Shown: positions 1 to 7,950 of the stretch, piece by piece | How the letters are laid out: every line of letters begins with the position of its first letter | How positions within the stretch are numbered: the stretch's first letter is position 1 | Source of the DNA: Bradyrhizobium lablabi | GTDB taxonomy: Bacteria > Pseudomonadota > Alphaproteobacteria > Rhizobiales > Xanthobacteraceae | DNA: 64,000 nucleotides | NCBI RefSeq assembly: GCF_018131005.1 | Contig: NZ_JAFCJK010000013.1 | Location: 1-64,000, forward strand | Direction: 5' to 3' | The notes under the pieces: model-generated | What the model was told of the DNA's origin: nothing | What the model saw: the letters and a program-made list of their open reading frames with translations, nothing else | The model's database searches: none | Position numbers and translations under genes: made by a program

Positions 1-301
1 ACTCTGTTCGTGTTTCAACACTCACTGTGTCTCAACACAGTAGAGGCTCGCAGAGCGGCGCTACTGGATGATGTCGACGCGGTTACCGACGTCACGATGA
101 AAGTCTTTGTCGCTACGGCTGCAATCAATCGGCGCGGGCCAACTACACGTCAGCGTGACATGAGCTTCCGCCGAGCGATGGCCGGCCCTTGCTCGTACGA
201 AGGCAAAGGATGAAGGAGTAAAAAGGCGTGAGGCCCGTTGCTCTGAATGTCTGACGATTGAATCGGTAATTCATGCCCGCGGCAATCGCGCCGGACGGTG
301 C
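1..301. other. left-edge non-coding stretch
   Basis: No gene is supported here. A short open frame (10-213, plus) has no recognisable motif, no ribosome binding site and a composition unlike the neighbouring genes. A small perfect hairpin (ACTGTGT, loop CTCA, ACACAGT) lies at 24-41 and could be a terminator remnant of a gene outside the window. Confidence 0.4.
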
Positions 302-1159
302 TCACAGCACCTCCAGCACGAGTTCCATCGTCATCAGAACCGGATTGTCGCCACGCACCAGCTTCCCTTCCGCGATGCCGCCGAGATAGTCGACCAGCGC
401 GACGTCGAGATCCGCCTGCGGCCAGCCGTCGGCATCGGTTGCGATGCCGCCCGTCGTGACCGCAAGCTCGGTCGCGAACGGCACCACGCTGCGTCCGTCG
501 GTGAAGACGGCGCCGATGGTCGAGCCGACGCCGCCATGCAGCCGGGCGCGGAGGATGCCGCGCTGACGGCAGAAGCCCTCGAGCGCGCAGGCGAAATCCT
601 GGTTCGGCCGCAGCCTCAGCGCAAAAGCGCGGCTCGTTGATCTTGCGCCGGTGAGCGGGCGAGCGACCGGGCCGAACAGCCTGAACCCGGTCTCGCTATC
701 GGGCTCGGCCAGGAATGCCGCGCCGTCGATCCCGAAGGCATCAACCTCGAACGGCTCGGCAACGACCGTCTCCTCCGGCAGCATGTGTCCGCCATTGAAG
801 CGGCCATCGGCCTCGGTCCACAGGCCATGGCAATGGAAGAACGGCGCATCGTCGCGCATCCCGAGCGTCAGCGCCGCGAGCCTGAGATGCGTCACGCCCT
901 CGGGGCGGAATGTGTCGCTGTAGAAGGCCGCGTTGGCGCCATCCCTGGACAGCGCCGGCATCACATAGGCGAAAGGCCCGAGCGCTCCGCCCTTCGCATT
1001 CAGCACGCCGCCGGCAAAGCCCTCCGCCGCAAATCCACGCCTGACAGATTCGAGCAGCGGAATGCCCGCCTCCAGCATGAATGAGAAGGCACGGCCGCGC
1101 GCTTCGACCCATTGAATGCGCTCGGCGACAGGCACGCCGGGTTGGGCGATGCTGCGCAT
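302..1159 (-). CDS. PPC/DUF296-domain protein, apparently tandem
   Basis: A 285-residue protein with the PCC/PPC (DUF296) fold signature. Residues about 92-145 carry the His-rich core FHCHG and GGHML followed by a V-x-EPFEVDAFGI strand. The C-terminal part (about 180-285) reads like a second, more divergent copy ending in GIAEGKLVRGDNPVLMTMEL. In plants this domain sits beside AT-hooks; bacterial stand-alone versions have no settled role and may bind a small ligand or metal through the histidines. The gene starts 4 nt after the stop of the upstream acyl-CoA synthetase, so the two are almost certainly co-transcribed and may share a pathway. No signal peptide or membrane segment is visible. The family call is firm; the function is unknown. 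Confidence 0.75.
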   Translation of the reverse strand: MRSIAQPGVPVAERIQWVEARGRAFSFMLEAGIPLLESVRRGFAAEGFAGGVLNAKGGALGPFAYVMPALSRDGANAAFYSDTFRPEGVTHLRLAALTLGMRDDAPFFHCHGLWTEADGRFNGGHMLPEETVVAEPFEVDAFGIDGAAFLAEPDSETGFRLFGPVARPLTGARSTSRAFALRLRPNQDFACALEGFCRQRGILRARLHGGVGSTIGAVFTDGRSVVPFATELAVTTGGIATDADGWPQADLDVALVDYLGGIAEGKLVRGDNPVLMTMELVLEVL

Positions 1160-1163
1160 CGTC

Positions 1164-2807
1164 CTACGAGCCGGCCGACTTGGCGATGAGCTCGAGCAGC
1201 CCGCGTGCCTCGAGCTCTTCGCGGATCAACCGCTTCGGCACCTTGCCGTAGCCGGACTTCGGCAACGCCTCCCAGAAGAAGAAGCGCTTCGGCATCTTGT
1301 AGCGCGGCACCTTTGGCGCGAGATACGCAGCAAGCTCGGCTTCATCCACGGCGCTCGCACCCTCACGCGCGACACAGATCGCGACGCCGATCTCGCCCCA
1401 GAAGGGATCGGGCACGCCGAGGACGGCGACCTCGCCCACCGCGGGATGCGTCAAAATCTTCTCCTCGATCTCGCGCGGATAGATGTTGGAGCCGCCGGAG
1501 ATGTACATGTCGGACGCGCGGCCGGTGATGTAGACGAACCCCTGCTCGTCCACGTGGCCGAGATCGCCGGTGCGGAACCAGCCGTCGCGAAACGCCTTCG
1601 CGTTGGCCTCGGCATTGTCGTAGTAGCCCGCGAACACCCCCGGGCCGATCACGCAGATCTCGCCGGTCTCGAACGGCTTCAACTCGCGCCCGTCATCCGC
1701 CTGGATCGAGACCTGCATTCCGGTGCGCTCGAAGCCGCAGGTGCCGATCCGCGCATGCGGGCCGTCCTCGGGATCGTGCAAGCCGGGAGGCAGCACGGTG
1801 ATGTTGCCGGTCACCTCGCCGAGCCCGAAATACTGCACCAGCACGCCGCCGAGCTTGTTCAGCGCCGCCTTCTGATCCTCGCGATACATCGGCGCGCCCG
1901 CATAGATGATGTAACGGAGCGAGGAATGATCGTGCCGGTCGGCGGCGGGATGCTCGACCATCATCTTCAGGATCGTCGGCACGGTGAACATGTTGCTGAC
2001 GCGGTGCTTCTCGATCAGGCGGAAGGCTTCCGCGATGTCGAACTTTTCCGACGGCAGCAGGATGGTCGGCACGCCGCGCGCGGTCTGCACGAGCTGATGC
2101 ACGCCGGCGCCATGCGACAGCGGCGCGACCACGAGCGAGGCGTCCTCCTCCGTGGTGCCGGGCATCAGGTCGGCGAGATGATTGGTCACCACGAAGGCCA
2201 TCTGGCCGTGGGTCAGCACCGCGGCCTTGGAGCGGCCGGTAGTGCCGGAGGTGAAGAAGAACCAGCAGGGATCGTCGTACTCGACCGCGGCATTCTCGAC
2301 ATTCGCACCGGAATGCCTGGCGATGGCGTCGCTGACCGTCGCCTCGCCAAACGTGCCGGCTTCGCCGATCCGCCAGATGAATTCGAGCGCGGGATTGGCC
2401 GCGGCTTTCGCGTGGTCGGGGTAATCGCCGTGGCACAGAAATGCCCTGGCGCCGGAAGCAGCGGCGAGATAGGCGACCTCATCCGGCATCAGGCGGAAAT
2501 TGGTCGGCACCCAGACCGCGCCGAGCCGGAAGGCTGCGAACATCGACCAGAACATCTCGTCGCAATTCCTGGAATGGACCAGGATGCGGTCGCCCTTGGC
2601 GATACCGCGCGCGGCGAGCGCCGCCGCCAGCGCCGAGACGTTCTGGTCGATGTGACGCCACGACCAGCTCTTCTCGCCCCAGAGGAAACCGGGACGGTCG
2701 CCATGACGGCGGGCATTCTGGGTCACGAGATAAGCGAGGTTCATGACCCGGCGCGAGATCCGCGACAGGCCGCCGCGCGGTACCGCGATGGTGGCCGCCC
2801 CGCTCAT
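1164..2807 (-). CDS. AMP-forming acyl-CoA synthetase
   Basis: Predicted to activate a carboxylic acid to its acyl-CoA through an acyl-adenylate. The 547 residues contain the ANL-superfamily landmarks in order: the phosphate-binding loop TSGTTGRSKAAVLTHG (about 186-201), the A5 motif as YFGLGEVTG, the GWFRTGDLG hinge-region motif, and the C-terminal PKSGYGKVPKR with the catalytic lysine. Length is typical of medium/long-chain or aryl acyl-CoA ligases. The substrate cannot be read from sequence. It is first in a two-gene unit with the PPC-domain protein. A later start at the Met of MNLAYLVTQ (2744) is possible, because homologues often begin there. Confidence 0.88.
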   Translation of the reverse strand: MSGAATIAVPRGGLSRISRRVMNLAYLVTQNARRHGDRPGFLWGEKSWSWRHIDQNVSALAAALAARGIAKGDRILVHSRNCDEMFWSMFAAFRLGAVWVPTNFRLMPDEVAYLAAASGARAFLCHGDYPDHAKAAANPALEFIWRIGEAGTFGEATVSDAIARHSGANVENAAVEYDDPCWFFFTSGTTGRSKAAVLTHGQMAFVVTNHLADLMPGTTEEDASLVVAPLSHGAGVHQLVQTARGVPTILLPSEKFDIAEAFRLIEKHRVSNMFTVPTILKMMVEHPAADRHDHSSLRYIIYAGAPMYREDQKAALNKLGGVLVQYFGLGEVTGNITVLPPGLHDPEDGPHARIGTCGFERTGMQVSIQADDGRELKPFETGEICVIGPGVFAGYYDNAEANAKAFRDGWFRTGDLGHVDEQGFVYITGRASDMYISGGSNIYPREIEEKILTHPAVGEVAVLGVPDPFWGEIGVAICVAREGASAVDEAELAAYLAPKVPRYKMPKRFFFWEALPKSGYGKVPKRLIREELEARGLLELIAKSAGS

Positions 2808-3113
2808 CGCCGCCCCGCCAGTACGCGCAACACAACAGGCAAGGTCAGGACGGTCATCAGGGGTTTCCTCGGTCAGAACCGGGCGACTTCACGCGCCGCA
2901 AATTGGATCGTCGTCCCCGGTTTATCGCCAAGCCGCAGGTTTCGGCAAGACCGGCAAGGTCCTGCTTCAGTTCGGCATTTTGAGGTCGAACGCACAGCAT
3001 CAAATCAGCCCCGCATTGGCAATTGCGGGACCGACCGGACTATCGCCGGCCGCTGCGCGACGACCTAAGCGGCGGCCGTGCCGACGCGTCCGGTTGGCGT
3101 GGCCGAGTGCGCG
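2808..3113. other. intergenic gap upstream of acyl-CoA synthetase
   Basis: This stretch lies between two leftward genes and should hold the synthetase promoter. I see no convincing gene, RNA or strong terminator hairpin in it; only a weak GCCGCT/AGCGGC inverted repeat is visible in its right part. Confidence 0.4.
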
Positions 3114-3515
3114 CTATTGCGGATGGTTGGCCAGTTCCTGCTCGCTCAGGTTCCAGTCCTGCCAGAGCTGGAGCGCACCCACGATCGCGACCAAGGCGCC
3201 GAGGGTGGCATGCCAAATCTGCAGCATCTGGTCGCCGGCATAGCCGAAGATGAAGGGCGACGCGATCAGCCAGAGTCCAAGCAGAATGCTCGCAACCTCC
3301 TCCCAGCGATGCAGGGCGACATATTCGAGCTGGGCGAGACCCAGCACCAGCATGCCGACCACGAAGCTGTTCAGGATCAGGTGGCTGCGCTCGACATCAA
3401 CGACGTCGCTTGCCTGCATGGGGAACCAGGGCGAGACCATGATCAGCACGCCGAGCAGCATGCCGAACCAGTCCTCCCAGGGACGGTGGATGTTGAAGAA
3501 GCGAATGCCCGACAT
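3114..3515 (-). CDS. SPW-repeat membrane protein
   Basis: A 133-residue integral membrane protein with two SPW repeats. Each pairs an amphipathic W/E stretch (RPWEDWFGMLLG and HRWEEVASILLG) with a transmembrane helix ending in SPW- or SPF-type motifs (VSPWF, ASPFIFGY), giving about four membrane segments. The start at MSGIRFF is chosen because AAGGAGG lies 6 nt upstream; a longer frame from 3542 would pass through that site. Function of the family is unknown. It stands alone between non-coding stretches, so context gives no hint. Confidence 0.85.
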   Translation of the reverse strand: MSGIRFFNIHRPWEDWFGMLLGVLIMVSPWFPMQASDVVDVERSHLILNSFVVGMLVLGLAQLEYVALHRWEEVASILLGLWLIASPFIFGYAGDQMLQIWHATLGALVAIVGALQLWQDWNLSEQELANHPQ

Positions 3516-3779
3516 GATAGACCTCCTTCCGAAAAGAGGCATACGTCAGCGGCCGTCGATCACGACACTCCTTATCAAACGACCGTTCGGCCGCCGTTGA
3601 AGGCGTATGTCTGATCTCAAGCCTAATCGAACCGTGTCGGCTTGCAAGAGCCTGCAGATGGGCTGTGGTGCGGCGATGGCGCCGGGGCGGCCATTTCTAT
3701 CGCGTTGCACTGGTCGCGCCTTTGCATGAAACGGCTCACGCGCTTACATCAATGCCAGTAAATCAACCGGGATTTTGCG

Positions 3780-4052
3780 ATGGCCGACGTCCGCGACAAC
3801 AAGGCGCAAAGGCGCTTCGAGCTCGATACCGGGGGCGGCATCGCCTTTGCGAATTACCGGTTGACGCCGTCGGCGGTGATCATCACCCATACGGAGACAC
3901 CGCATGCCCTGCGGGGCCGCGGTATCGCGTCGAAACTGGTGAAGGGCGCGCTGGATCTGATCCGCGCCGACGGCCAGAAGGTGGTCGCCGGCTGCGGCTT
4001 CGTGGTCGATTACCTGCACAAGCACCCGGAATACGCGGATCTTGTGGGCTGA
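3780..4052 (+). CDS. small GNAT-type N-acetyltransferase
   Basis: A 90-residue protein of the short COG2388-type GNAT family. The acetyl-CoA pyrophosphate loop is visible as ALRGRGIASKLVKGAL (about 46-61), and the C-terminal part VAGCGFVVDYLHKHPEYADLV matches the typical end of these mini-acetyltransferases. Substrate unknown; relatives act on small molecules or proteins using acetyl-CoA. The ribosome binding site is weak (CGGGA about 8 nt upstream). It is convergent with the FAH-family gene 9 nt away. Confidence 0.85.
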   Translation: MADVRDNKAQRRFELDTGGGIAFANYRLTPSAVIITHTETPHALRGRGIASKLVKGALDLIRADGQKVVAGCGFVVDYLHKHPEYADLVG

Positions 4053-4061
4053 CGCGGCCCG

Positions 4062-4856
4062 TCAGACGATCCGGATCGACATGTCAGGCAGGCCGTCGAG
4101 CTTGCAGAGCAGGACGTCGCCCTTGACAACCGGGCCGACATTCTCCGGCGTGCCCGAATAGATGATATCGCCGGCCTTCAGCTCGAAAGCCTCGGACAAT
4201 TTTGCGATCTGCTCGGCAACGCTCCAGATCATGTTCTGCAGGTCCGAACTCTGCTTAACCGTGCCGTTGACCGCGAGCGAGATGGCGCCCTTGGTGAAGT
4301 GGCCGGTTTTGCCCGCGGGGTGAATCGGCCCGATGACCGCGGCATGGTCAAAACTCTTGCCGATCTCCCACGGCTTCTTCTCGGCGGCCATGCCGTTCTG
4401 CAGGTCGCGCCGGGTCATATCGAGGCCGAGCGCGTAGCCATAGACATGATCGAGCGCCTTCTCCGCGGGGATGTTGGTGCCGCCGGATTTCAACGCCGCC
4501 ACCAGCTCGACCTCGTGGTGGTAGTTCTTGGTCAGCGACGGATACGGATGGTCCGCGACCGTGCCGACAGCGACATTCTGGATCGCGTCGGTCGGCTTCT
4601 GGAAAAAGAACGGCGGCTCACGGGTCGGATCAGCGCCACGCTCGATCGCATGCGCCGCATAGTTGCGGCCGATGCAGTAGATGCGCCGGACCTGGAAGAC
4701 CTCTGCCTCGCCGACGATCGGGATCGTCGTCGCCGGCACTGCAAAGATCGCCTTCGGCGCGGCTTGCGCCTCGGCCGGCACGGATTGCGCGGCGGCGCCA
4801 GCGAGCGCGAGGGCACCGGTCGTCAATACCGTCCGGCGATCAAGTTCAGTCTTCAT
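4062..4856 (-). CDS. exported fumarylacetoacetate hydrolase-family protein
   Basis: The 264-residue product has an FAH fold: RIYCIGRNYAAHA, the metal ligands in YHHEVELVAAL (two Glu) and GYALGLDMTRRDLQ (Asp), and GKSFDHAAVIGP. Family members hydrolyse or decarboxylate beta-diketo acids with Mg2+ or Mn2+ and are normally cytosolic. Here the N-terminus carries a twin-arginine-like signal, DRRTVLTTGALALAGAAA, ending near AEAQA, so export to the periplasm is predicted. The start MKTELDRR is chosen because AAGGAG lies 7 nt upstream. The substrate is unknown. The exported location is unusual for the family. Confidence 0.85.
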   Translation of the reverse strand: MKTELDRRTVLTTGALALAGAAAQSVPAEAQAAPKAIFAVPATTIPIVGEAEVFQVRRIYCIGRNYAAHAIERGADPTREPPFFFQKPTDAIQNVAVGTVADHPYPSLTKNYHHEVELVAALKSGGTNIPAEKALDHVYGYALGLDMTRRDLQNGMAAEKKPWEIGKSFDHAAVIGPIHPAGKTGHFTKGAISLAVNGTVKQSSDLQNMIWSVAEQIAKLSEAFELKAGDIIYSGTPENVGPVVKGDVLLCKLDGLPDMSIRIV

Positions 4857-4891
4857 GGGCATTCTCCTTGTTGTTCGTTGATTCATGAGAA

Positions 4892-4915
4892 AGGGCCCGC
4901 GGTCGCGCGGGCCCT
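4892..4915 (-). terminator. Rho-independent terminator after DUF3597 gene
   Basis: A perfect 10-bp stem AGGGCCCGCG / CGCGGGCCCT with a 4-nt loop is followed, reading leftward, by TTTCTC. It lies 22 nt beyond the stop of the DUF3597 gene and just upstream of the FAH-family gene. Confidence 0.7.
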
Positions 4916-4937
4916 GTTTGCTTCTGCTGCAATCGCG

Positions 4938-5366
4938 TCAGTGCTTGATTTCGGGCGGCAGCTTGCCGCCATTGGCGGCGAGCTTCGCCATCACCTGCTT
5001 ATGCAACCAGATGTTCATGCTGGCGGAATCGTTGGTATCGCCGGTGTAGCCGAGCTCCTTGGCGAGCTCCTTGCGCGCACCGAGGCTCGAATCGATATCG
5101 AGTGCTTTCATCAGGTCGACGATGGAGGTACGCCACTCCAGCTTCTCCTTCTTCGCGGCGACCGCCTTGTCGAGGATGGGAGCCACATCGACGGTCTGCG
5201 CCGCGGCGGGCGCTGCGGCAGCTGTGGCAGAAGCTGTCGCAGCCGGAGATGACGATGCGCCGGGCGATCCGCCGGCCGGAGCCGCGCTCGTGGCCGCTCC
5301 ACCAGCCGATGCGGCGCTCGCGCTGCTGCCGAAGATCGAGCTCATGATTTTTCCGAAAATGCTCAT
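4938..5366 (-). CDS. DUF3597-domain protein
   Basis: A 142-residue protein with an MSIFGKIMSSIFG amphipathic N-terminus, an Ala/Ser/Pro-rich linker (about 14-58), and a conserved C-terminal domain beginning VDVAPILDKAVAAKK and ending HKQVMAKLAANGGKLPPEI. This matches DUF3597, whose solved members are small helical proteins of unknown function. The start at MSIFG is supported by GGGAG 6 nt upstream. The gene is monocistronic, closed by a strong hairpin. Confidence 0.85.
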   Translation of the reverse strand: MSIFGKIMSSIFGSSASAASAGGAATSAAPAGGSPGASSSPAATASATAAAAPAAAQTVDVAPILDKAVAAKKEKLEWRTSIVDLMKALDIDSSLGARKELAKELGYTGDTNDSASMNIWLHKQVMAKLAANGGKLPPEIKH

Positions 5367-5671
5367 CGTTCGCTCCCAAGGGACTTTTGATGGTTTACGG
5401 TTCATGCGGTGCTGGTGGACCGGAGCACCTGACCGGGGTCGCCGAGCAACTTTACCGCCCCCTCCATACATTGCCAATGCGACATTCACTGAAGCGTGAA
5501 AGTGCTTTTGTCCGGGTTTGGGAGTAGCTTGACGGAGTACAGCTCGCGACATGGCCAGTTCCCTGCTCTGTCTTTCGCGTCTGGCCGGCTCGTGATCGCT
5601 TCGAGAAGCGGCACGTTAGCGCCCGTGCGTCGGGCGCAGAAAGCGGCCGTGCAGAGAGGGAGACAACGACC
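5367..5671. other. divergent promoter region, DUF3597 / DUF2189
   Basis: This gap separates two divergent genes and must hold both promoters. I see no gene and no clear consensus promoter. The ribosome binding site of the rightward gene (AGAGGGAG) is at its right end. Confidence 0.4.
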
Positions 5672-6577
5672 ATGGCTACCCAAGGCAATGTCACATCCGT
5701 GACGCAGAGCGAACAGGCCGCCGCATCTGCGCCCGTGATTCGCACCATCGGCCTATCCAACTTGCATCGGGCGCTCCAACTCGGCTGGGAAGACTTCAAG
5801 GCGGTGCCGAGCCACGCCATCATCCTGTGCGCGATCTATCCCGTGCTCGGCCTCGTGCTCGCGCGCACGGTGCACGGCTATTCCGTGCTGCCCCTGCTGT
5901 TTCCGTTGGCCGCGGGCTTCGCCCTGCTCGGCCCGTTTGCCGCGATCGGCCTCTATGAGCTGAGCCGCCGCCGCGAGAATGGCGAACAAGCCTCCGCCTG
6001 GGATGCGATGGACGTGTTCCGGTCACCCTCGTTCGGCGCCATGCTCGGGGTCGGCACGTTGCTGTTTGCCCTGTTCGTCACCTGGATTGCGACTGCCCAG
6101 GCGATCTATACAGCCGCCTTCGGTTACCAGACCGCGGCGAACATTCCGGATTTCGCCGAGCGGGTCCTGACCACCCCGGAAGGTTGGTGGTTGATCGTGG
6201 TCGGCTGCGGAGTTGGCTTCCTGTTCGCGCTGGTGGCGCTGTGCATCAGCGTGATCGCCTTTCCGATGATGCTGGATCGTCAGGCCACCGCCGGCGAGGC
6301 CATGGTGACATCACTGCGCGTCGTCGCGAGGAATCCAGTCACGATGGCGGCGTGGGGCCTCATCGTCGCGGCGCTGCTTGTGCTTGGAACGATCCCGTTC
6401 TTCCTCGGTCTTGCCATCGTGGTCCCGCTGCTCGGTCACGCCACATGGCATCTGTACCGCGAAGCGATCGTGAAGGACCCGAATGCGCACCCAGTGATCC
6501 CCGCGCCCCGCGCACGCAAACCCGCTGCGGACTTTCCGGCGAATCTGTTTCCCTGGCGGCGAAGCGGCAGCGAGTGA
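5672..6577 (+). CDS. DUF2189 integral membrane protein
   Basis: A 301-residue inner-membrane protein of the DUF2189 family. A cytosolic N-terminus ends in an amphipathic ALQLGWEDFKAVPSHA segment, followed by about six hydrophobic helices: IILCAIYPVLGLVLA, LLFPLAAGFALLGPFAAIG, the AMLGVGTLLFALFVTWIA region, WWLIVVGCGVGFLFALVAL, MAAWGLIVAALLVLG and FLGLAIVVPLLGH. The family-typical GHATWHLYREAI follows the last helix. Function unknown. A T-tailed hairpin 35 nt downstream suggests a single-gene transcript. Confidence 0.85.
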   Translation: MATQGNVTSVTQSEQAAASAPVIRTIGLSNLHRALQLGWEDFKAVPSHAIILCAIYPVLGLVLARTVHGYSVLPLLFPLAAGFALLGPFAAIGLYELSRRRENGEQASAWDAMDVFRSPSFGAMLGVGTLLFALFVTWIATAQAIYTAAFGYQTAANIPDFAERVLTTPEGWWLIVVGCGVGFLFALVALCISVIAFPMMLDRQATAGEAMVTSLRVVARNPVTMAAWGLIVAALLVLGTIPFFLGLAIVVPLLGHATWHLYREAIVKDPNAHPVIPAPRARKPAADFPANLFPWRRSGSE

Positions 6578-6611
6578 GCCTAGGGACGAGCGCTCTTGAA
6601 TATGCAGCCCC

Positions 6612-6638
6612 ACCGCCGGCCAAGCCTCGGCCGGCGGT
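6612..6638 (+). terminator. Rho-independent terminator after DUF2189 gene
   Basis: A 10-bp GC-rich stem ACCGCCGGCC / GGCCGGCGGT with a 7-nt loop is followed by TTCCTTTG. It lies 35 nt after the DUF2189 stop. Confidence 0.8.
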
Positions 6639-6811
6639 TTCCTTTGCCCGATACGGCGCCGGCGGTCTGACGGATATAGGATGGTGCGGCACCGGAATGG
6701 CCAACCGACCGGCCGACCATCAGCCTTGTTTTAGCCGCTGTTGCCCCGAACATTTATTCCAGGTTCCCGACCGACGTTGATGAGATCGCCGACCCCGGAG
6801 TGAACGGCCAG

Positions 6812-7624
6812 ATGATTCCGCGCTTCTCCCCTCGGACGCTCGCAATTGGCTTATGGCTGCTGAGTTCGGCAGCGGGGTTTGCCGCCCCCTGCGGCACGAG
6901 CCCGTTCGACACGTGGCTTGATGATTTCAAGAAGGAAGCTGCCGCCAAGGGAATCTCCAATAACGCGATCCAGACCGGACTCGCCGGCGTCACCCCCGAC
7001 AAGGCCATTCTGTCGCGCGACCATTCGCAGCAGGTCTTCAACCAGACCTTCGAACAGTTCTCAGGACGGATGGTGCCGCCGCGACTAAGCCGCGGCTCCA
7101 ACATGCTGAAGCAATACGGCTCGGTGCTGTCGCGCATCGAGCAGGCCTATGGCGTGCCCGGCGAGGTGCTCGTGGCGATCTGGGGCCTGGAAACCGATTT
7201 CGGAGCCAACACTGGCAAGTTTCCAACCATTCGATCACTGGCGACGCTCGCCTATGATTGCCGTCGCTCCGAGATGTTCAAGGCCGAGATGATGGACGCG
7301 CTGCGCATCATCGAACGCGGCGACCTCGCGCCACAGGAGATGCGCGGCGCCTGGGCCGGCGAGATCGGCCAGACCCAGTTCATGCCGTCTTCCTACATCA
7401 AATTCGCCGTCGACTTCGATGGCAACGGCAAGCGCGATCTGTTACGCAGCGTGCCCGACGTGCTCGCCTCCACGGCGAACTTCCTGGCGAGCTATGGCTG
7501 GAAGCGCGGCAAGGAGTGGGAGCCCGGCAGCGCGAATTTTGCTGTCATCCAGCAGTGGAACAAGAGCGAAGTCTACGCCAGGACCATCGGCTACTTCGCC
7601 ACGCAACTTGCGCACGCACCCTAA
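6812..7624 (+). CDS. lytic murein transglycosylase, MltB/SLT_2 type
   Basis: Cleaves the glycan strands of peptidoglycan to 1,6-anhydro-muropeptides in the periplasm. A signal peptide covers about residues 1-25 (hydrophobic GLWLLSSAAGFAA). The catalytic Glu lies in AIWGLETDFGANTGKFPT (about residue 127), and the family motif GEIGQTQFMPSSY follows, then DGNGKRDLL. The product (about 270 residues) is near full length for an SLT_2 domain without the extra C-terminal peptidoglycan-binding domain of longer homologues. ATG at 6812 has GGAG 11 nt upstream; a GTG at 6800 is an alternative start. It faces the next gene convergently across a shared terminator. Confidence 0.88.
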   Translation: MIPRFSPRTLAIGLWLLSSAAGFAAPCGTSPFDTWLDDFKKEAAAKGISNNAIQTGLAGVTPDKAILSRDHSQQVFNQTFEQFSGRMVPPRLSRGSNMLKQYGSVLSRIEQAYGVPGEVLVAIWGLETDFGANTGKFPTIRSLATLAYDCRRSEMFKAEMMDALRIIERGDLAPQEMRGAWAGEIGQTQFMPSSYIKFAVDFDGNGKRDLLRSVPDVLASTANFLASYGWKRGKEWEPGSANFAVIQQWNKSEVYARTIGYFATQLAHAP

Positions 7625-7634
7625 GAATATCAAA

Positions 7635-7661
7635 GGGCCGATCGCCCCGGGCGACCGGCCC
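7635..7661. terminator. bidirectional terminator between convergent genes
   Basis: Two 13-nt arms (GGGCCGATCGCCC and GGGCGACCGGCCC, one A/C mismatch) around a single C are followed by CTATTATTATA on the plus strand. It sits between the transglycosylase stop and the stop of the small secreted protein gene. Confidence 0.75.
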
Positions 7662-7686
7662 CTATTATTATAGTGCCTAATTCGAC

Positions 7687-7950
7687 TTACTTCGCAGCGC
7701 CGGCCTGCATCGCCTTGCCGAGATGCATGCTGCACACACCCATCTTGCCGTTAAGCATCGCGTCCTGGGCCGCAGCGATTTCTTTCTGGGCCATCCATTT
7801 CCCGTCACTGTCAGCCATGCCCTCGATCATGGACTCGGTCTTTTCCAGATTGGCGCCACTGCAGCCCGCGCTCACCTTGGCGGCCTCGGCGGGGACGACG
7901 GCGTAAGCGACGGCAGCCATCGCGGCCGCTCCAATCAATGCTTTTATCAT
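7687..7950 (-). CDS. small secreted protein of unknown function
   Basis: An 87-residue product with a clear Sec signal peptide (MIKALIGAAAMAAVAYAVVPAEA) leaving a mature domain of about 64 residues with two cysteines (in SAGCSGA and GVCSMHL) that could form a disulphide. The mature part is rich in Met, Ala and Lys and predicted helical. I do not recognise a named family. A long non-coding region lies upstream. Confidence 0.7.
   Translation of the reverse strand: MIKALIGAAAMAAVAYAVVPAEAAKVSAGCSGANLEKTESMIEGMADSDGKWMAQKEIAAAQDAMLNGKMGVCSMHLGKAMQAGAAK

Noticed and set aside
10..213. 67-residue open frame at the left edge
   Set aside because: No ribosome binding site, no known motif and atypical codon use.
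1116..3068. 650-residue open frame antisense to the acyl-CoA synthetase
   Set aside because: The minus-strand synthetase has full catalytic motifs; the plus frame has none.
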